The notes under the pieces are model-generated. The model was not told the DNA's origin. It made no database searches and saw only the letters and a list, made by a program, of their open reading frames with translations. Shown piece by piece: positions 60,284-64,000 of a DNA stretch of 64,000 nt. Each line of letters begins with the position of its first letter. The stretch's first letter is position 1. Source of the DNA: Bradyrhizobium erythrophlei (GTDB lineage Bacteria; Pseudomonadota; Alphaproteobacteria; Rhizobiales; Xanthobacteraceae); the NCBI GenBank assembly GCA_900129675.1, contig FSRD01000003.1:62001-126000 (forward strand), given 5' to 3'. The position numbers were made by a program, and so were the translations under genes.

Positions 60284-61462
60284 AAGGCCGAAGTGCCAAC
60301 GTTCAGCACCCCCGACTTCCTACAAAGTCGCCACTAATGTTGGTCAATTGAGCCTGCTTCCCAAGACTTTTCTGTTCTCAAGGGTCCAGATGGGCCGATA
60401 TTGACGAGGGGCACTCTTGCGATCGCGCGTCGCTTAGCTCGGATGAGCCACAGTCACGTCGGCATTCTCTCTCGAGAGGTTGATTTCGAGGCAACACGAA
60501 GGACAAAATGCCGGAAGGGACGCGCGATGGCGTTCTCACGGCGATAGCCGAGTAGACATATGGGTGGTCAGTTTGTTGGCCCATCAGTCATCGCTCAGGT
60601 ATCACGAAGGTGGATAGCGTCAGGCAGCAGAAGCGCCGTGACGGCCCAAGCTGTCGCCTACTGAACGGTTAAATGCTTCTTGTTCGGCGCGCTAGGCCCG
60701 ACGTTCTCACACTGGTGCCGCATCCGCTATCGAGGGGGAGCGAACTCCATCAGACCTATGGGTAAGTCTTCGCGTTATCGTGCGGGCGCAACAAGCATCT
60801 CGCTCTCGGGGCAAAGTGATGGTGGGCAGGGGAGTTGAGCGAACGATTGATTCCTGTCCAGGAGACGGCAAGAGAGTGGGTAATGATGTGGCGGCACGAA
60901 CGAGATCAGGGCAGCTCTTTTATGAGTTTGGCGTAGACGAGATGATCCCCACCGATCACCTGTTTACGACAGATCAATGTGCTTGCGACGGCGGTTCTGA
61001 TGGATTTGCACCACTAGCAAGGCGTTTTACAGCGCCACTCGCCGGCCCTAAGTTGATCTCCAGCTGATAATCCGCATGCTCCTGGCTTGTTACTCTATGG
61101 CATTCGTCAGGAATGCCGGCTATGTCGAGAAATGGCGCTGATCTTGCTTGCCGCTGGCTCTGCCAGCTCGGTATTGACGACAAGGTTCCGAACAATTCGA
61201 CGTTCTCGGTGAACCGGCTCGGCCGCTTCCATGAGAGCGAAATCCTCGTCATATTTACGAGCGCGGTTGTCTCGGGCCTCGTCAAGGGTGAGGGGGTTAG
61301 CAGTGAATGCGAGCGTGATGAAGACCAATGCCAGCCGCTATGACGGCAAAGCGTCGCACTAGCACCTTGGTGCTATTTCTTGAACTCCCCTTCCTTGGCA
61401 TCATGCCCTACTGCTTCATCGAAGCACCGATGCCAGTCGTTTGCCTCCTGGGAATGGAATGA
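60284..61462. other. 1.2-kb region without a convincing gene
   Basis: Minus-strand frames at 60974-61285 and 61107-61328 (LDEARDNRARKYDEDFALME) are too irregular to call; one could be a decayed small exported protein. No repeat copy, tRNA or ncRNA recognised. Confidence 0.4.
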
Positions 61463-61858
61463 ATGACCACGGACATTCCGCTGATTTCAATTGTGGACGA
61501 CGACGATACGGTTCGTGCAGCGACAGAAAGTCTCGTGAGGTCACTCGGATTTGAAACGCGCACATTCGCATCCGCCGAGTCGTTTCTGCAGTCATCATCA
61601 CCGCAGGAGACGCGATGTCTGATTCTGGATGTGCAAATGCCGAACATGAGCGGAATCGAACTGCAGGAGCGCTTGTCCGAACTTGGCTTTGAGATACCGA
61701 TCATGTTCATAACAGCCTTCCCCGACGAGGCCGTCAGGCAGCGCGCGATGGAGGCTGGAGCCGTTGCGTTCCTGCTTAAGCCCTTTGAAGTCTATGGGCA
61801 ACGCTTTATCGACTGCCTTTTCGAAACACTCAAACAAGATAAGAGATCGGCCCCATAG
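61463..61858 (+). CDS. single-domain FixJ-type receiver
   Basis: The 131-aa protein shows PLISIVDDDDTVRAATESLV, phospho-Asp in CLILDVQMPNMSG, the Thr in IMFITAFPDEAV and Lys in AFLLKPFEVYG. Closest in style to the receiver half of FixJ/NarL regulators but ends without an HTH. Because the wrecked IS5-type gene begins directly behind it, a C-terminal HTH may have been lost, though the stop is at a natural linker position. Confidence 0.85.
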   Translation: MTTDIPLISIVDDDDTVRAATESLVRSLGFETRTFASAESFLQSSSPQETRCLILDVQMPNMSGIELQERLSELGFEIPIMFITAFPDEAVRQRAMEAGAVAFLLKPFEVYGQRFIDCLFETLKQDKRSAP

Positions 61859-61865
61859 CCGGGCC

Positions 61866-62403
61866 AGGATGAACTCGCCGATTTTGAATGGGCTGCCACA
61901 AAGCCGATGCTGCCAACAAGCCGCGTGGTGTTCCTCGGGTAAACGACCGTCGTGTCCTCAATGGCATCTTCTGGGTCTTGCGATCCGGAGCACCTTGGCG
62001 CGATCTACCGGAGGCGTTTGGTCCGTACACCACTTGCTACAACTGCTTCGTCCGCTGGCCGCGGGCCGGCGTATGGAGCCGAATCATAGATGCACTTGCC
62101 GCCGCGCATGATGCGGCTGTCCACGTGGCTACGACGCCGATGGATCAGGGAGTTTGCCATGAAGAAAGGCACACGGGCCAACATCCCGCCGAAAAGCAAT
62201 CGCAACGATCCGATCTGCTTCAGCCCTTACCTCTATCGCGCCCGCGACCGGCTCGAACGGTTCTTCAATCGGATCAAGCAATGTGGTCGGGTCGCGACGC
62301 GCTGCGACAAGCTTGCCGCCAATTACCTTGCTTTTGTCCAGCTTGCGTCCATCCGGCTGTGGCTGGCTGCCGCCAATGAGTCCCGCGGGGAATCGCTACG
62401 TAT
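61866..62403 (+). pseudogene. IS5-type transposase with frameshifts and internal deletion
   Basis: Fragments in order: DFEWAATKPMLP, then (shifted) NKPRGVPRVNDRRVLNGIFW, VLRSGAPWRDLPEAFGPYTT, AALAAAHDAAV. After a ~120-codon deletion and another shift: WIREFAMKKGTRANIPPKSN, RDRLERFFNRIKQCGRVATR, LAFVQLASIRLWL. The catalytic Asp region is gone. Dead element. Confidence 0.8.
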
Positions 62404-62456
62404 CTGTCGCGCGCCCCATTTCCGTTTACTGCACCTAGGCTAACCTTCAAAAGAAT

Positions 62457-62483
62457 GGGCCGCAAATCGAGTTTTGCGGCCCA
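62457..62483. terminator. strong hairpin
   Basis: GGGCCGCAAA, TCGAG, TTTTGCGGCCC pairs perfectly over 10 bp; no T-run on the plus strand. It follows the transposase remnant. Confidence 0.45.
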
Positions 62484-63074
62484 AGTCAACAGGGAAGCAT
62501 CGCCCAATGTGTCGGGCCTCTTCTTTCTAAGCTGCGTACGCCTTGCGAGCTTGTGCTGCGTTGCTAGTCCTATCCAGTTCTTGCGCCATTTCTGCTCTGC
62601 CAAGCCATTTGTCCAACAGGGCCGTCCAAGGGACTGTTTCCGGATTAGAGGTCACGAGCTCTTGTACCCAGCCGCCGTCCGCGAGCGGAACTGCTCCGGT
62701 ACAACGCTCAGGCGGCGGTAGGATTGTTTTTTTGCGGTTTCGCTAGTCAGGACGAAGCGCGCCTCCATGGCCGCTCTCAAACGTCCTTCAGATTTGCTAC
62801 TCCAATGCAGTTCGCTACGATCGGAAAGCGTCGCGAATAAGTACAGCTTCTAGTCGGCGCGAAGCAACCAGCCTATGTCTGCAACTGGCGTAAAAGCGCC
62901 CGTGGGCGTTGTATTGTCGTCACCGCGGCCCCAGGGCAGTTCGCAGTCGAGGACTACAAACCACAAGGCTGAAAAATTAGGGCAAGCCAGATCAATTCAA
63001 CTGTGCACGGGACCGCTAGTCTTCCGAGTGAGCCTTGGAGCCCATTGCAACTCGAGACAGGATGGACTTTCCCC
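62484..63074. other. intergenic, nothing recognised
   Basis: No gene, RNA or repeat is supported between the hairpin and the crotonase start. Confidence 0.4.
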
Positions 63075-63833
63075 ATGTCCCGCTTTGACACTTATCGCGA
63101 CAGCTTTCCTAATGCTCGCTTGACCCGTTCGAAAACAGGTGTGCTGGAAGTAGTACTTCACACCGACGGCGGCACGTTGGTATTCAATGGGCATACCCAT
63201 GAACAGTTCGTCGACCTGTTTCACGCGGTTGCCTCCGATGCCGACAACCGCGTCGTCATTCTGACCGGTAGTGGCGCAGCGTTTATGGAGTCTATCAGTC
63301 CTGAGGGCTTCGACTTCTTTAGCCCGCAAGGCTACGACAAGATCTACCGGGAGGGCAAAAAGGTCCTCATGAACCTCCTCGACATCGAAGCACCACTGAT
63401 CGCTGCGGTGAACGGTCCGGTGCGACTGCACTCGGAATACATCCTGCTCTCCGATATTGTGTTGGCGACCCCCTCGACGGTTTTTCAGGATAAGCCACAT
63501 TTCGAATTTGGCATCGTACCCGGTGATGGCGTTCATCTGGTGTGGCAGGAAGTGATTGGTACGGTACGGGGGCGCTATTTCATACTGACCCGTCAGGAGC
63601 TAGATGCCCAGACCGCAAAGGAATGGGGCGCGGTCAACGAAATCGTGCCCGCCGACAAACTGCTAGTCCGCGCCCGCGAGATCGCAGAAGGGCTTGTGAA
63701 ACTGCCGCCGCTCACCACGAGGTACACGCGCATAGCGCTGACCCAGAAACTGCGACGCATCATCGACGAGGGTGTCGGATATGGGCTCGCACTGGAGGGC
63801 ATTAGCGCTGCCGATGTGGCCAGGGCCAAATGA
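63075..63833 (+). CDS. enoyl-CoA hydratase/isomerase (crotonase) family protein
   Basis: ATG 63075 (GGATGGA upstream) gives 252 aa. The crotonase fold is visible in GVLEVVLHTDGGTLVFNGHT, RVVILTGSGAAFMESISPEG and the oxyanion region PLIAAVNGPVRLHSEYILLS. GPGDGVHLVW-like IVPGDGVHLVWQEVIGTVRG follows. The usual second catalytic Glu positions are not both obvious, so it may be a non-hydratase member. Alone at the right edge of the window; the last 167 bp hold no gene I can support. Confidence 0.85.
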   Translation: MSRFDTYRDSFPNARLTRSKTGVLEVVLHTDGGTLVFNGHTHEQFVDLFHAVASDADNRVVILTGSGAAFMESISPEGFDFFSPQGYDKIYREGKKVLMNLLDIEAPLIAAVNGPVRLHSEYILLSDIVLATPSTVFQDKPHFEFGIVPGDGVHLVWQEVIGTVRGRYFILTRQELDAQTAKEWGAVNEIVPADKLLVRAREIAEGLVKLPPLTTRYTRIALTQKLRRIIDEGVGYGLALEGISAADVARAK

Positions 63834-64000
63834 CCAAGACGCCGAAACCCAGCGGGAACTCAGGTATCAAGCGTGCTCGAAAATGAATCTGAGGTCAACG
63901 ACCTGGCGATTGTGGTTGAGCCGCGCATGAGTTCCGGCGAATCGAGGCATCATGCCGGTTTTGAGTTTTTGGCCCCGCAAACCTTGCGCAATTTTCGCGA

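Noticed and set aside
60974..61328. Minus-strand genes of 103 and 73 aa
   Set aside because: Two overlapping irregular frames without start signals or recognisable family.
1..64000. CRISPR array
   Set aside because: No regularly spaced short direct repeats were seen; the dispersed repeats are kilobases apart.

Overview
The window looks like accessory chromosome of a Bradyrhizobium-type alphaproteobacterium (Nitrobacteraceae). The grounds are high GC, the style of the small proteins (phasin, rhizobial-type conserved hypotheticals, a single-receiver regulator of FixJ type), many IS elements, and a dispersed intergenic repeat of the kind common in Bradyrhizobium. This is a judgement from protein and repeat style, not from a marker gene. 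No rRNA gene, complete tRNA gene or CRISPR array was seen.

Region 1 (1-22.5 kb) is signalling genes set in a decayed, repeat-rich background. It opens with a zinc-ribbon membrane protein cut by the left edge, then an intact IS3-family element and a first copy of an integrase-core (rve) IS. Next come a membrane-anchored cyclic-nucleotide receptor (5.3 kb), a SAM-cyclase-ATPase-repeat protein of 1126 aa (8.9 kb) and an alpha/beta-hydrolase-cyclase fusion (14.2 kb), which together suggest a local cAMP theme. A 48-aa double-glycine-leader peptide sits behind a perfect 16-bp palindrome at 8.4 kb. Two degenerate group II introns lie in tandem at 12.6-13.9 kb, each keeping a foldable domain V but only scraps of its ORF. 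From 17.5 to 23.4 kb there is an inverted, duplicated module of HD-GYP protein, ~75-aa protein and zinc-ribbon protein; one HD-GYP copy is frameshifted. At least seven same-strand copies of a ~110-bp repeat run through this region.

Region 2 (22.5-40.4 kb) is mosaic mobile DNA. It holds short conserved hypotheticals, two more rve-IS copies, decayed SRAP/YedK fragments, serine-recombinase and GIY-YIG-like fragments, and a 3' half of a tRNA (anticodon TCT) that looks like an attachment-site scar. Its core is a candidate defence island. A four-gene overlapping minus-strand operon encodes an unknown 185-aa protein, a QueC-like PP-loop enzyme, an XRE-ImmA/IrrE protease and a PIN-domain protein. It is transcribed divergently from an AbiEi/AbiEii type IV toxin-antitoxin pair whose promoter carries a perfect 12-bp inverted repeat. 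An IS5-family (IS427-like) element closes the region.

Region 3 (40.4-64 kb) is more ordinary metabolism and regulation: PPK2 polyphosphate kinase, SulP anion transporter, phasin, a decayed IS110-family element, TetR regulator, L,D-transpeptidase and SDR. A minus-strand catabolic-looking cluster follows (NodB-like deacetylase, frameshifted FAH hydrolase, MHS-type MFS transporter, DUF1330 and DUF2798 proteins) with a divergent LysR regulator. Then come a response regulator/hybrid kinase pair, a lone receiver protein, a wrecked IS5-type transposase and a crotonase. Single-base frameshifts and one in-frame amber codon are frequent, so either the region is decaying or the assembly contains indel errors.
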